Assembly: GCF_008974285.1 (NCBI RefSeq)
Contig: NZ_BKZV01000003.1
Location: 670,546 to 724,177, forward strand
Direction of reading: 5' to 3'
DNA from: Thermogemmatispora aurantia
GTDB taxonomy: Bacteria > Chloroflexota > Ktedonobacteria > Ktedonobacterales > Ktedonobacteraceae
Length of the DNA stretch: 53,632 nt
Under the pieces are notes generated by a model. That model had not been told where the DNA came from, made no database searches, and saw only the letters and a program-made list of their open reading frames with translations. Shown piece after piece: positions 28,890 to 37,737 of the stretch (position 1 is the first letter of the stretch; each line of letters starts with the position of its first letter). The position numbers were made by a program, and so were the translations under genes.

Positions 28890-29627
28890 TCAGGTCGCTG
28901 GACTGTTATGGGATGCCGCCGGCGGGCCTGGCTGCCAGCGGGCCCGGCTGCCAGCGGCCAGAGCCTGGCGTAGCGCATCCACGGCCTGGGCCACAGAGGC
29001 GGCGCCGTAGATGGCCGAGATGACGGCGATGCCGTCGGCTCCAGCGGCAATGGCCTGGGCGGCATTGGCGGCGCTGAGACCGCCGATGGCCAGCAGCGGC
29101 AGCCGAGGCCAGCGGTCGCGCAGTTGTCGCAGCAGCGTGGGGCCAGCGCCGGCCTGGCCGGGATGAGAGGGTGAGGGGAAGATGGTGCCAGCCAGCAGAT
29201 AATCGGCGCCGGAGGCAACCGCCTCTTCCGCTTCGGCCAGCGAGTGGACGGAGGCCCCGAGCAGCAAGGATTGCCCCCAGCGCTGGCACAGGGAGCGGGC
29301 GACGGCCAGCGGCAGCGAGCGCCTGCCGAGCTGGACGCCGTCGGCGCCGACAGCCAGGGCCACATCGAGGCGGTCGTTAATGATCAGGCGGGCACCGTGC
29401 TGGCGCGCCAGCGGCCCCAGGATGGTTGCCAGCTCGTAGAGCCGGGCCGCCGACAGCCCCGGACCGCGTAGCTGGAGGAGATCGATCCCCGCCTCCAGGG
29501 CCTGGCGCGCGACCTCGACCAGGGCCGGATGTCGCTCATCGGTGACCAGGCAGAGCAGCGGCCTCTCACCCAGGGGCAGACCCGCTGTTCGCTCTCCTCC
29601 GGCGACTGATGCTCTTTCTTCCGGCAT
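28890..29627 (-). CDS. thiE: Thiamine-phosphate synthase
   Basis: A 245-residue TIM barrel that joins hydroxymethylpyrimidine pyrophosphate and thiazole phosphate. Visible motifs are LLQLRGPGLSAARLYELA, ARLIINDRLDVALAVGADGVQLG (in parts: LIINDRLDVALAVGADG), GASVHSLAEAEEA, DYLLAGTIFPSPSHPG and AIGGLSAANAAQAIAAGADG (as AIGGLSAANA). All are typical for ThiE. The ATG at 29627 lies 25 bases after the thiG stop. The poorly conserved C-terminal tail is Pro/Ala/Ser-rich. Confidence 0.93.
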   Translation of the reverse strand: MPEERASVAGGERTAGLPLGERPLLCLVTDERHPALVEVARQALEAGIDLLQLRGPGLSAARLYELATILGPLARQHGARLIINDRLDVALAVGADGVQLGRRSLPLAVARSLCQRWGQSLLLGASVHSLAEAEEAVASGADYLLAGTIFPSPSHPGQAGAGPTLLRQLRDRWPRLPLLAIGGLSAANAAQAIAAGADGIAVISAIYGAASVAQAVDALRQALAAGSRARWQPGPPAASHNSPAT

Positions 29628-29652
29628 ACACCGTTCTCACTCGTTGGCTCGC

Positions 29653-30438
29653 TCAGGATGGGCTGCCGACCAGGCCAGTCAGGGGGCTGCTGGCCACGGC
29701 CTGGGGACGGCGCGGGATGCGTCCGGCCAGGAAGGCAGCCCGCCCGGCTTCGATGGCCAGCTTCATGGCGCGCGCCATCAGCACAGGGTTGCCGGCCTGG
29801 GCGACGGCGGTGTTGATCAGGCAGGCGGCGGCCCCCAGTTCCATCGCCAGGGCGGCGTCCGAAGGGGCGCCGATGCCGGCGTCGACAATGACGGGGACGC
29901 GCGCCTGCTCGATGATGATCTGGATCTGCGGCAGGTTGAGCAGCCCCTGACCGGAGCCGATGGGTGAGCCGAGGGGCATGACGGTGACGGCGCCGACATC
30001 CTGCAGGTGCCGGGCCAGGACGGGGTCGGCGTTGATGTAGGGCAGGACCTCGAAGCCCTCTTTGACGAGCTGGCGCGTGGCTTCCAGGGTGGCGACGGGA
30101 TCGGGCAGCAGATAGTCGGGATCGGGTATAACCTCCAGCTTGACCCAGCGCGGCAGGCCCATCGCCGCCGCCAGGTGGGCGATCTGAATGGCCTCCTCGG
30201 CGGTCTTGCAGCCGGCGGTGTTGGGCAGAATGGTATAGCGCTCGGTGTCGAGATAGTCAAGCAGCGTTGGCTGTCCCGGACGCGAGAGATCCAGGCGGCG
30301 CAGGGCCACGGTGACGACCTCGGTGCCACTGGCTTCCAGGCTCTGCTGCATCTCTTCGAAGTTGCGGTACTTGCCCGTGCCCAGCAGCAGCCGGGAGCGG
30401 AAGGTGCGTGAGCCAATGGTGAGCAGGTCCTCTGTCAT
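29653..30438 (-). CDS. thiG: Thiazole synthase
   Basis: A 261-residue TIM-barrel enzyme that builds the thiazole phosphate ring from deoxyxylulose phosphate, dehydroglycine and ThiS thiocarboxylate. Family features are [29 protein letters not shown], the catalytic Lys in [25 protein letters not shown] and [15 protein letters not shown]. It overlaps thiO by four bases (ATGA at 30435-30438), showing translational coupling. ThiO next door supplies the dehydroglycine. Confidence 0.95.
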   Translation of the reverse strand: MTEDLLTIGSRTFRSRLLLGTGKYRNFEEMQQSLEASGTEVVTVALRRLDLSRPGQPTLLDYLDTERYTILPNTAGCKTAEEAIQIAHLAAAMGLPRWVKLEVIPDPDYLLPDPVATLEATRQLVKEGFEVLPYINADPVLARHLQDVGAVTVMPLGSPIGSGQGLLNLPQIQIIIEQARVPVIVDAGIGAPSDAALAMELGAAACLINTAVAQAGNPVLMARAMKLAIEAGRAAFLAGRIPRRPQAVASSPLTGLVGSPS

Positions 30439-31697
30439 GGTCGTTCTCTCCTCTCTTCTTCTGCGGCGGCTTCGGCTTCGGCAGCAGTGGCAGGCTGGCT
30501 GAACAATTCGAGCTGGCGACCGCCGGCCCCGGCGGCGCTGAGGGGAGTCAGGCGGCGGCGCCAGGCCCCGAGACGCTCGGGCGCGAAGGGGCGCAGGTCC
30601 AGTTCGTAGGGGACGGGCCGCCCCTGGATCAGCTCGGCAATGATGAAGCCGGTGACGGGTCCGGTGATGGCGCCGACGCGCCCGTGCCCGACGGCCAGCC
30701 AGAGGCCGGGGCTGCTGGGCGCTTCTCCGATGAAGGGCAGTCCATCGGCAGAGACGGGGCGCAGACCGGCCCAGGTGCGTTCAACGGCGGCTTCCTCAAG
30801 AGCTGGGACCACACGGCGCACGACAGCGAGCAGTTGGGCCAGGCCCGCGGCGGTCGGTGTCTTGTCAAAGCCGCGCCGCTCGGAGGTGGCTCCGACAAAG
30901 ACGCTGCCGTCAGCCTTGGGGACCAGATAGCCCAGGGGACCAGCGTAGATGGTGTGGCGCAAGGGCTGGCCACTGGGACGCAGGGCCAGGAGCTGGCCTT
31001 TGAGCGGGAAGACGATGGCTGTGCGCTCACCCTGCGCATGCCAGGCACTGCTCCAGGCGCCGGTCGCCAGCACCACATGGGCAGCCTCGATGACTCCCTC
31101 CTCAGTGAGAACGCCCTGGACGCGGACGCCGTCCCAGAGCAGGGCCAGGGCGCTGCGCGGAATGAGCAGCTCGGCGCCGTGCAATTGTGCGGCGCGCACG
31201 AGCAGGCGCGTGAGGTGGCCGATGGCGACGTTCCCTTCGGCGGGCGAAAGGATGGCTCCGCGTACGCTGGGGGCCAGCAGTGGCTCGCGCTGGCGGACCT
31301 CGTCGGCTTCCAGCCAGCCGAGTTCGGGACGCAGGGTCTGCAGGGCGGCCAGGTCGCGGCGCAGGGCCTCGGCCTGGCCGTCGTCGAAGGCGGGATAGAG
31401 GGTCGGCAGGTGGACAAGGCCGGCCCACATGCCGGTTTCACTCTCTAGCTGCGCTTCGAGGGTCTGGTAGTGGCGCAGGCCAGCCAGGCCAAGACGCAAG
31501 AGGGGATCGCTCAGGTCGCCAGCGCCGGCCTCGGCCAGCGGGGTGAGCATGCCAGCCCCGGCGTCTGAGGCTTCGGCAGCTACGCCGCTGCGCTCTACGA
31601 GGACAACGCGCTGCCCGGCCCGCGCCAGATGGTAGGCCGTGGCGCTGCCGACGATGCCCGCGCCAACTACCGCGACATCATAGGTTCGCCGTTGCAT
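30435..31697 (-). CDS. thiO: Glycine oxidase ThiO
   Basis: A 420-residue flavoenzyme that oxidises glycine to the imine used by ThiG. The FAD-binding Rossmann motif [17 protein letters not shown] is at residues about 8-24. The flavin-contact loop [14 protein letters not shown] follows, and [21 protein letters not shown] and [17 protein letters not shown] lie in the C-terminal half, as in glycine/D-amino-acid oxidases. The ATG at 31697 has GAGGAAGG about 10 bases upstream; the longer open frame runs over the riboswitch and is not real. It is the first gene of thiO-thiG-thiE-thiS and lies directly behind a TPP riboswitch. Confidence 0.92.
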   Translation of the reverse strand: MQRRTYDVAVVGAGIVGSATAYHLARAGQRVVLVERSGVAAEASDAGAGMLTPLAEAGAGDLSDPLLRLGLAGLRHYQTLEAQLESETGMWAGLVHLPTLYPAFDDGQAEALRRDLAALQTLRPELGWLEADEVRQREPLLAPSVRGAILSPAEGNVAIGHLTRLLVRAAQLHGAELLIPRSALALLWDGVRVQGVLTEEGVIEAAHVVLATGAWSSAWHAQGERTAIVFPLKGQLLALRPSGQPLRHTIYAGPLGYLVPKADGSVFVGATSERRGFDKTPTAAGLAQLLAVVRRVVPALEEAAVERTWAGLRPVSADGLPFIGEAPSSPGLWLAVGHGRVGAITGPVTGFIIAELIQGRPVPYELDLRPFAPERLGAWRRRLTPLSAAGAGGRQLELFSQPATAAEAEAAAEEERRERP

Positions 31698-31740
31698 AGG
31701 CTCGTGCCTTCCTCTTCCTTGAACAGAACAGGCGGCCCAT

Positions 31741-31778
31741 AAAAAAAGGCCGCTTCCCCAGACGGGCCGGGAAACGGC
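31741..31778 (-). terminator. Riboswitch-linked intrinsic terminator
   Basis: On the minus strand GCCGTTTCCC, a 9-base loop, GGGGAAGCGGCC, then seven T's. It lies between the TPP aptamer and thiO, so it should stop transcription when TPP is bound. Confidence 0.75.
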
Positions 31779-31852
31779 TTCTTGTCGACGCTCTCCCGCT
31801 GCGCGACGCGGGTGAAGCCACGTTAGGCAGCGGAGCCAGTGGGAGAAAGAAA

Positions 31853-31950
31853 GCGTTCCCTCCGCTGGTATGATCCAGATCAGGTGTCTGCTGCAGGGTC
31901 TGCGACATTGCAGGGTCGCACTCTCAGCCCGGCTCTCCGGACTCCCCTCG
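31853..31950 (-). ncRNA. TPP riboswitch (thi-box)
   Basis: The minus strand carries the signature elements in order: GGGGAGTCCG, GGCTGAGAGTGCGACCCTG, ACCCTGCAGCAGACACCTGATC (as ACCCTGCAG and ACCTGATC), TGGATCATACCAGCGGAGGGAA (as GGATCATACCAGCGGAGGG). These are the near-invariant thi-box segments. It controls thiO-thiG-thiE-thiS. The 3' aptamer arm CAGCGGAG can also pair with CTCCGCTG downstream (about 31829-31836), a possible switching helix. Confidence 0.93.
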
Positions 31951-32124
31951 CTTCCTTCCTTGCCCGGCCTGCGCTCCCGAGCCTGCCCGACAGGGCCGCG
32001 CGGCAAACAGGCCGGCAATCTTCTCTATCAGAGATGATACCATAGACTGACTGTCTTCCACCAGCCAGCCAGTCGGCAAACGCCCGAGCAGCGCGCAGCT
32101 GTGCTGGCCTCGAAAGACCAGGTC

Positions 32125-32133
32125 TGCTATACT
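32125..32133 (+). promoter_or_regulatory. Extended -10 promoter
   Basis: TGCTATACT (TG 32125-32126, TATACT 32128-32133), 55 bases before the ATG at 32189. Confidence 0.45.
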
Positions 32134-32188
32134 GGAGTCCAACAACGAGCGAGCGGCCAGGAGGCCCGTCCCAAACAAGGAGCTGTTG

Positions 32189-32956
32189 ATGATGAGCCGG
32201 CCAGATCAAGAATTGGAGGCGGCGCGCGCGGAGATCATTGCGCGCCTCTACCGAATCTTTGCCGCCTATCCGTTCCGACGGCAGATGTGGGTCTGTCCCC
32301 ATTGCGTGACGCCGGAGGAGATTGCGCGTCTGGGGCGCGTACCGCTGGAGCAGCTGTCAGGCTCCGATCTGCAACGCTACGCCTGGAAGGCCCTGACGAC
32401 CTGGGGTGAGGTCGTCGATTTCAAGCATTTTCTGCCACGCTGGCTGGAGATCATCTTGCGCGGCCAGGATGACGGCTTTGCGCTGGAGTTCAGCCAGCTC
32501 GCTGCCAAGCTGGACTACGGCCAGTGGCGCGCCTGGCCGCGTGCCGAGCAGGAGGCCGTCGAGACGGCCTTGTTGCTCTGCTGGCGCCTGCTGCTGGCGC
32601 AGCCTCCCGCGACCCTGGTCTGGGAGACGGCGGCGGACTTCCTGCGCGCGATGGCGCAGTGTTGGGAGTCGCCCGCCCCTTTTTTGCGCCTCTGGGAGGA
32701 GGCCGTGGGCTTTCCTCCGCTCTATCACCTGGCGCTCTTCTTTGTTGGGGAAAGTCCGGGCCTGGCGGAGCCTGTGGAGGAGGTGTGGCCCGAAGCATGG
32801 CGACGGGGCCAGTGGCCGCTGCTGCGTGCCTGGCTCTTCTCGCCGTCCACTTATGACCGGCTGATGGCGCTCTCGCGGCAGCGGCGTCAGGAGCTGCCGG
32901 CGGAGCTGGCCGAGGCCCTGAGCTTCTTCCTCAACCAGCGGCGCCCCCTCTTCTGA
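32189..32956 (+). CDS. Conserved hypothetical protein (CPHC-containing)
   Basis: A 255-residue soluble, alpha-helical protein. AAGGAG lies about 8 bases before tandem ATGs at 32189 and 32192. It has MWVCPHCVTPEEIARL near the N-terminus, then LQRYAWKALTTWGEVVDFKHFLPRWLEII, a segment I have seen in unannotated bacterial proteins but cannot tie to a function. Many Trp and Leu residues follow. The Cys pair might bind metal. It stands alone between the thi operon and an esterase. Confidence 0.75.
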   Translation: MMSRPDQELEAARAEIIARLYRIFAAYPFRRQMWVCPHCVTPEEIARLGRVPLEQLSGSDLQRYAWKALTTWGEVVDFKHFLPRWLEIILRGQDDGFALEFSQLAAKLDYGQWRAWPRAEQEAVETALLLCWRLLLAQPPATLVWETAADFLRAMAQCWESPAPFLRLWEEAVGFPPLYHLALFFVGESPGLAEPVEEVWPEAWRRGQWPLLRAWLFSPSTYDRLMALSRQRRQELPAELAEALSFFLNQRRPLF

Positions 32957-33430
32957 GCAGTAAAGACGGCTCGCCACGCCAGCTCTTGACAAAGAGCCAG
33001 CAATATGATACATGATTCATATGTCATGTCAGCCCTGGAGAGCAGCGCTCACTCAGGGTCAGTCTGCCGCCCGGCAAGCTGGCCCGATCAGGCGGCCAGA
33101 ACAAGGGTGAGGGCCAGCGCAGCGAGGCGCTATCTCAGCAAGGAGGACGCCGGCGATGACCAGCCGCCCGTCACCGTCAGAATGGTGTGAAGCTGGAGCC
33201 AGAAATTGCCCATCTCTGGCTGGTCCTTTCTCTGCACTGATCAGCCAGGCCAGAGCTGTAGAGGTGGTGCACCTCCTTCTTCTTCCCCTGCCTCACCTAC
33301 ACGGGAGCGCTTTTTACGGGGCTGATACTTCTTCTTTCTCACCCGTTCTCTCTTCCTACGCCCGTTTTTCCAGGGCAAGGATGCCAGCCAGCCTGCCCCT
33401 GGCATCACCTCACCGTCAAGGGGGTTCAGC
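32957..33430. other. Intergenic region upstream of the esterase
   Basis: 474 bp. A TTGACA at 32986-32991 with TACATG 17 bases on is a weak promoter candidate. Otherwise I see nothing. Confidence 0.4.
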
Positions 33431-34864
33431 ATGCGGAACATCGTTCGCCTGGCGCTCGTTTGCACTTTGCTGCTCGTCAGTGGGGCGCTCTTTCTCCATC
33501 AGGCTCGCGCCAGCAGTGGCACCTTCACCCAGTACACCTATAACGGGCCAGCCGGCAGCCGTCCCTACTATGTCTATACGCCGGCCAATTACCAGGTTGG
33601 CACGGCGGTCCCCCTGATCGTCATGCTCCACGGTTGCACCCAGACGCCGCAGGACTTCGCTAACGGCACTCAGATGAACGCGCTGGCCGATCAGGATCAG
33701 TTCATCGTGGTCTATCCGCAGCAGACGAGTAGCTATAATTCGCTTTCCTGCTGGAATTGGTTCCTGCCCGCCGATCAGTCGCGCGGCAGCGGCGAGCCGG
33801 CCATCATTGCTGGTATCGTCCAGACTGTCGAGCAAAATACCTCGCAGTGGACCATCGACCGCAATCGCGTCTACGTTGCTGGTTTCTCGGCAGGGGCGGC
33901 GATGGCGGTGATTATGGGAGCGACCTACCCGGATATCTTTGCGGCCATCGCGTCGGCTTCGGGCCTGGAATATCAGGCGGCGACCTCGCAGACGGCAGCC
34001 ACGACGGCGATGATGCAGGGTGGGCCGAATCCGCAGCAGCAGGGGCAGGCCGCCTACCAGGCGATGGGCAGCGCTGCCCGCGTGGTGCCGACGATCGTCT
34101 TCCAGGGCCAGAGCGACTATACGGTCTACCCGGTCAACGGCGATCAGGTGGTCCAACAGTGGATGACGACCGATCATCTGGCCTCGAACGGCAGCTACAA
34201 TGCGAGCTTCGGCAGCCCGAGCAGTAGTGTGAGCGGCCAGGTCTCGGGTGGGCACAGCTATACGGTGCAGTCCTGGAACGATAACCAGGGGAACGAGATC
34301 CAGGAGTACTGGAAGATCAACGGCATGGGTCATGACTGGTCCGGCGGCAGCAGCAGCGGCTCCTATACCGACCCGCAGGGTCCCAGCGCTACCAACGCCA
34401 TCTACAGCTTTTTCATGAAGCACCCAATGAATGGCGGCAGTGGCTCGGGCGGGACAGCCACGCCCACGAGTACGCCCTCACCCACGCCATCCCCCAGCCC
34501 GACGATCACGCCGTCGCCCAGCCCGACGCCAGTGGCCTCCACCTGTCAGATCCACTACGGCATCGTCAGCCAATGGAGCGGCGGCTTCCAGGCCAGCCTG
34601 ACGATCACCAATACTGGCAGCAGCGCGATCAATGGCTGGACGCTGCGCTTCTCTTTCACCAATGGCCAGATGATCACGGTGAGCTGGAACGGGAATTTCT
34701 CGCAGGCGGGCAGCGCCGTGACGGTGACGAATGTGGCCGTCAATGCGGTGATTCCGGCCAATAGTAGCTTGAGTGTGCCGCCGGGCTTCCAGGCCACCTG
34801 GAGTGGAAGCAATCCGCCGCCCACGGCTTTCACGCTCAATGGGATGAACTGCGCCGTGGTGTAG
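33431..34864 (+). CDS. Secreted esterase/PHB-depolymerase family (CE1-like) with CBM2-like domain
   Basis: A 477-residue exported alpha/beta hydrolase. A signal peptide (residues 1-28) is followed by the catalytic domain, with oxyanion region IVMLHGCTQTPQDFA, nucleophile S153 in GFSAGAAMA, Asp in FQGQSDYTVYPV and His in NGMGHDWSGG. This matches PHB-depolymerase-like esterases, which include acetylxylan and feruloyl esterases. A Pro/Thr/Ser linker (about 337-370) leads to a C-terminal domain with VSQWSGGFQASLTITNTGS and INGWTLRFSFTNGQ, a CBM2-type cellulose/xylan binder. The context therefore favours a plant-polysaccharide esterase. AAGGGGG lies 7 bases before the ATG. Confidence 0.88.
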   Translation: MRNIVRLALVCTLLLVSGALFLHQARASSGTFTQYTYNGPAGSRPYYVYTPANYQVGTAVPLIVMLHGCTQTPQDFANGTQMNALADQDQFIVVYPQQTSSYNSLSCWNWFLPADQSRGSGEPAIIAGIVQTVEQNTSQWTIDRNRVYVAGFSAGAAMAVIMGATYPDIFAAIASASGLEYQAATSQTAATTAMMQGGPNPQQQGQAAYQAMGSAARVVPTIVFQGQSDYTVYPVNGDQVVQQWMTTDHLASNGSYNASFGSPSSSVSGQVSGGHSYTVQSWNDNQGNEIQEYWKINGMGHDWSGGSSSGSYTDPQGPSATNAIYSFFMKHPMNGGSGSGGTATPTSTPSPTPSPSPTITPSPSPTPVASTCQIHYGIVSQWSGGFQASLTITNTGSSAINGWTLRFSFTNGQMITVSWNGNFSQAGSAVTVTNVAVNAVIPANSSLSVPPGFQATWSGSNPPPTAFTLNGMNCAVV

Positions 34865-34932
34865 CGGGGTCGTGCGCGAGAGGTGGGCGAGCAGCCCAGC
34901 CGGCTGAGCGCCGCTTGCTCGCCAGTGCTAGT

Positions 34933-34970
34933 GCGGACTGCTGTGGCAGGAGCCAGTGACAGCAGTCCGC
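34933..34970. terminator. Hairpin between convergent genes
   Basis: GCGGACTGCTGT, a 14-base loop, ACAGCAGTCCGC: a perfect 12-bp stem between the esterase and the convergent kinase gene. There is no T tract, so bidirectional termination is inferred only from position. Confidence 0.5.
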
Positions 34971-34993
34971 TTGTGCGTTGGTGAGAAGCTTTC

Positions 34994-37138
34994 TCAGTAG
35001 GAAATTTGCCAGATCTGGACGTGGGCGCCCTTGTCTCCGGTGGCGAGCAGGGTATAGGATGGCCACCAGATGAGTGCCTGGAAAGCTGCGCTTTTGCCAG
35101 TTCCCAACAGCTGCCCGCTCCTGCTGCCCCAGACCTGGACGGTGCCGTCGTAGGAGCACGAGGCAATCTCGTCGAGCGAGGGCGACCAGCCCAGGCCGGT
35201 GACTGTATCGCTGTGGCCCCTATAGGTCAGCAGCCGTTCGCCGGTGCTGGAGTTCCAGATCTGGACGGTGGTATCAGCCGAGCCGGAGGCGAGCAGACTG
35301 CCGTCAGGCGACCAGGCCAGGCTCCAGATCGGGCCGCTATGGCCCCGGTAGAAGCGCAGGATGGACCACCAGAGCGTTTCTCGGATCTCGACCAGGCCAG
35401 CGTCTCCGGCTGAGGCCAACTGCCGGCCATCAGGCGACCAGGCCAGGGCGCGGATGCGACCGTTGTAGTTGAGCTGACTCCAGAGAAGCTGCCCGCTGAG
35501 GCCATCCCAGATGGAGACGCTGCCATCGTCTCCCGCCGAGGCTAGCTGTGAATTATCCGACTGTGGAGACCAGGCCAGGGCGTTGATGGCACCGTTGTGT
35601 CCCCGGTAGCTTCGCTGTAGCTGCCCTGTGTCAGCATCCCAGATGTGGATCAATCCATCAGCGGAACCAGAGGCAAGGTAGACGCCTCCGGGCGACCAGG
35701 AGAGCGCCCGAACTTCGCTCTGATGGCCAGTGTAGACCCGCAGCCTTGCCCCAGTGTTGGCATCCCAGAGACAGACCGTCTTATCGCTAGAGGCGGAGGC
35801 GAGCACGGTGTGATCAGGCGACCAGGCGAGCGCGGTCACCGGGCCTTGATGTCCCTGGCAGGTTAACAGGAGACTCTCTTTCCCCGATCCCTGCGCTTCC
35901 TGAGTGGCCAGGTTGGTAGTGCGAGACTGCGATACGATGAAAAAGGCGCCGCCACAGGTCAGGGCCAGGACCCCACCCCCGAGGCCCAGGGCGAGCAGGG
36001 ATCGCCGCGGCATCCGAGGCTTTTGAGCTCGCGCCGTCGGCGGGGAGATCAGCGCAGGCTGCTGCAACTGGCGCTGCCCCCCAGCTTGAGCCTGGCTTGC
36101 TGATGAGACCAAGGGACCCGCCGGCACCGTCGGCGCCAGTCCCTGTCCCGGCTGCGCAGCGGCTGCACGCTGCCCCCGAGCTTGTCCGCCTCCCACGAGC
36201 GCGCTCACGCCGCTTCCTCCTCCCACCCCGGCCCCCGTCTGCCAGGCCTGCCGCTTCAGGCGCTCCAGCACCTCACGCGCCGAGGATGGGCGTTGTTTCG
36301 GCTCGAGGGCCACCAGCTCCTCTATGAGCTGGGCCAGCCCCTCGGGGACCCCTGGATTGAGCTGCCGCAACGGTGCGAAGCGAAACGGCTGCTCACTGGG
36401 ATCATTGCCGCTCAGCAGGCTGTGCAGCACGGCCCCAAGGCTGTAGAGGTCGCTGCGCGGCGTAGTCTGCTCTTTGCCGTATTGCTCCGGGGCGGCAAAG
36501 CCGGGGGAGCCGAGGGCGACGGTATCATGGGCTTTGCCTGGTTTGAAGTGCCGCGCAATCCCAAAGTCAATCAGCAGGAGCCGCCCGTCGCTACGGCGCA
36601 GCATGACATTGGCCGGCTTGAGGTCGCGGAAAATAATCGGCGGCTGCTGCTCGTGCAGATAGGCCAGCACCTCGCAGAGCTGCTGCCCCCAGCCTAAGAC
36701 TTGTGCCAGGGGCAGCGGCCTCTGACCGGCTCTCTGTTGGATGACCTCCAGGGTCTCGCCCTCGATATAGTCCATGACCAGATAGCTGGCCTCTGGCTCG
36801 CTCCAGTAGTCGTGGATGGCCGGCAGGCTCGGATGGTGCAGGCGCGCCAGTAGTTCGGCCTCCTGTTGAAAGGCGCGCCCGGCTTCGGCTCGCTCTTGCG
36901 GGCTGAGGCGATGTTTGTAGAGGCATTTGACGGCGACGGCGCGGGCGCCAAGGCGCTGGTCTTCGGCCAGAAAGACGGTGCCCATGCCGCCTTGACCCAG
37001 CTCACGGATCAGATGGTAGCGCCCCAGGAGCAGGGCGCCCACTGTGGCCAGGGGGGCCGGCAGCGGGCGGCATCTACCGGGTTGGCGGCCCCACAGGGTG
37101 AGCAAGGTCCCGATGGCGCAGAAGTCGTCAGCCTGCAT
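34994..37138 (-). CDS. Membrane Ser/Thr protein kinase with WD40 repeat domain
   Basis: A 714-residue Hanks-type kinase. The kinase domain (about residues 40-300) has GQGGMGTVFLAED, the Lys in AVAVKCL, FRDLKPANVML (His of HRD is Phe), LIDFGIARHF and the activation segment GSPGFAAPEQYG. A proline/glutamine-rich juxtamembrane stretch and one transmembrane helix (LLALGLGGGVLALTCGGAFFIV, about 378-400) follow. About seven WD40 repeats (GHQGPVTALAWSPD... IWD type) form a propeller, expected outside the membrane. The start is weak: the ATG at 37138 has no ribosome site. A zinc-ribbon-like CSPCGAANPVDAARC appears in another frame over 37055-37105, so the true N-terminus may be frameshifted. Its signal and targets are unknown. 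Confidence 0.85.
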   Translation of the reverse strand: MQADDFCAIGTLLTLWGRQPGRCRPLPAPLATVGALLLGRYHLIRELGQGGMGTVFLAEDQRLGARAVAVKCLYKHRLSPQERAEAGRAFQQEAELLARLHHPSLPAIHDYWSEPEASYLVMDYIEGETLEVIQQRAGQRPLPLAQVLGWGQQLCEVLAYLHEQQPPIIFRDLKPANVMLRRSDGRLLLIDFGIARHFKPGKAHDTVALGSPGFAAPEQYGKEQTTPRSDLYSLGAVLHSLLSGNDPSEQPFRFAPLRQLNPGVPEGLAQLIEELVALEPKQRPSSAREVLERLKRQAWQTGAGVGGGSGVSALVGGGQARGQRAAAAQPGQGLAPTVPAGPLVSSASQAQAGGQRQLQQPALISPPTARAQKPRMPRRSLLALGLGGGVLALTCGGAFFIVSQSRTTNLATQEAQGSGKESLLLTCQGHQGPVTALAWSPDHTVLASASSDKTVCLWDANTGARLRVYTGHQSEVRALSWSPGGVYLASGSADGLIHIWDADTGQLQRSYRGHNGAINALAWSPQSDNSQLASAGDDGSVSIWDGLSGQLLWSQLNYNGRIRALAWSPDGRQLASAGDAGLVEIRETLWWSILRFYRGHSGPIWSLAWSPDGSLLASGSADTTVQIWNSSTGERLLTYRGHSDTVTGLGWSPSLDEIASCSYDGTVQVWGSRSGQLLGTGKSAAFQALIWWPSYTLLATGDKGAHVQIWQISY

Positions 37139-37542
37139 CTCAGCGATGGTCTGCTGATGCTGGTTGGGATGGCTTTCGCCAGCGCCAGCGGGGCGCTGTG
37201 CTGTGCTATAGGCTGGCTGGTAGCCTGGCCCTGCTCTTGCCGTGCGCTGGGGGCTTCGTGTCCGTTGCCGAGGGAGGGCGAGAGTGCGACGAGGTCGTCG
37301 TTGGCAGTGGGCAGCTTGACCTCAACGCCGACGGCGGGTCTGGCCGAAGGCGTCGAGGTCTGAATCTCTCCCCCTTGTGTGCCCAGGCCAGACCAGGATC
37401 GGGCTTCGTAGGCCGGCGTCCTGGCGTGCGGGCTGGCGCTGGAGGCCGGGACTGGCCAGTCGTTGGGCGCGAGTCGGCGTAGCTCCTCTCCGTTGAAGCT
37501 GCTCCTTCGGCTGCTGGCGAGGGCGAACGTGCCTCTTTTGCC
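37139..37542. other. Spacer between kinase start and CRISPR leader
   Basis: 404 bp. It contains a minus-strand open frame (from the leader to about 37009) that includes the zinc-ribbon-like segment, but low-complexity Ser/Pro/Ala translation elsewhere. No other feature seen. Confidence 0.4.
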
Positions 37543-37656
37543 GCTCATGCTGTTCGCTTCGAGGATCGCAGTGCCCGGGTTTTCATGCAGCGATGCTCGA
37601 ATGGCTTGGCAGGCCGCGTCAGGGCCAGAGTGGCTGGCATCATGACCGCGCAACAG

Positions 37657-37679
37657 CGGTCACTGATGACCGTTTTTTT
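37657..37679 (+). terminator. Terminator inside the CRISPR leader
   Basis: CGGTCA-CTGA-TGACCG followed by seven T's. An alternative stem GACCGC (37644-37649) with GCGGTC (37656-37661) overlaps it. It would insulate the array from transcription entering from the left. The same element is at 53541-53563 in the right copy. Confidence 0.65.
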
Positions 37680-37696
37680 GGGATGCTCGAAAAGGC

Positions 37697-37725
37697 TTGA
37701 CTGAGGCCGCCTGCGATGCTATTCT
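37697..37725 (+). promoter_or_regulatory. Promoter of the CRISPR array
   Basis: TTGACT (37697-37702), 17 bases, TATTCT (37720-37725), with extended -10 TGC. The predicted start is only a few bases before the first repeat at 37738. Confidence 0.75.
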
Positions 37726-37737
37726 AGAGAGGGTACC

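Larger units (their letters stand above)
31698..32188. other. Divergent spacer with TPP riboswitch and promoter
   Basis: 491 bp holding the riboswitch and its terminator (minus strand) and an extended -10 promoter for the gene at 32189 (plus strand). I could not place the thi promoter with confidence. Confidence 0.6.

Noticed and set aside
37009..37653. Minus-strand 214-codon frame across the leader and kinase start
   Set aside because: Mostly Ser/Pro/Ala filler that begins inside the duplicated leader. Only the short zinc-ribbon segment is meaningful, and this is reported as a possible frameshift.
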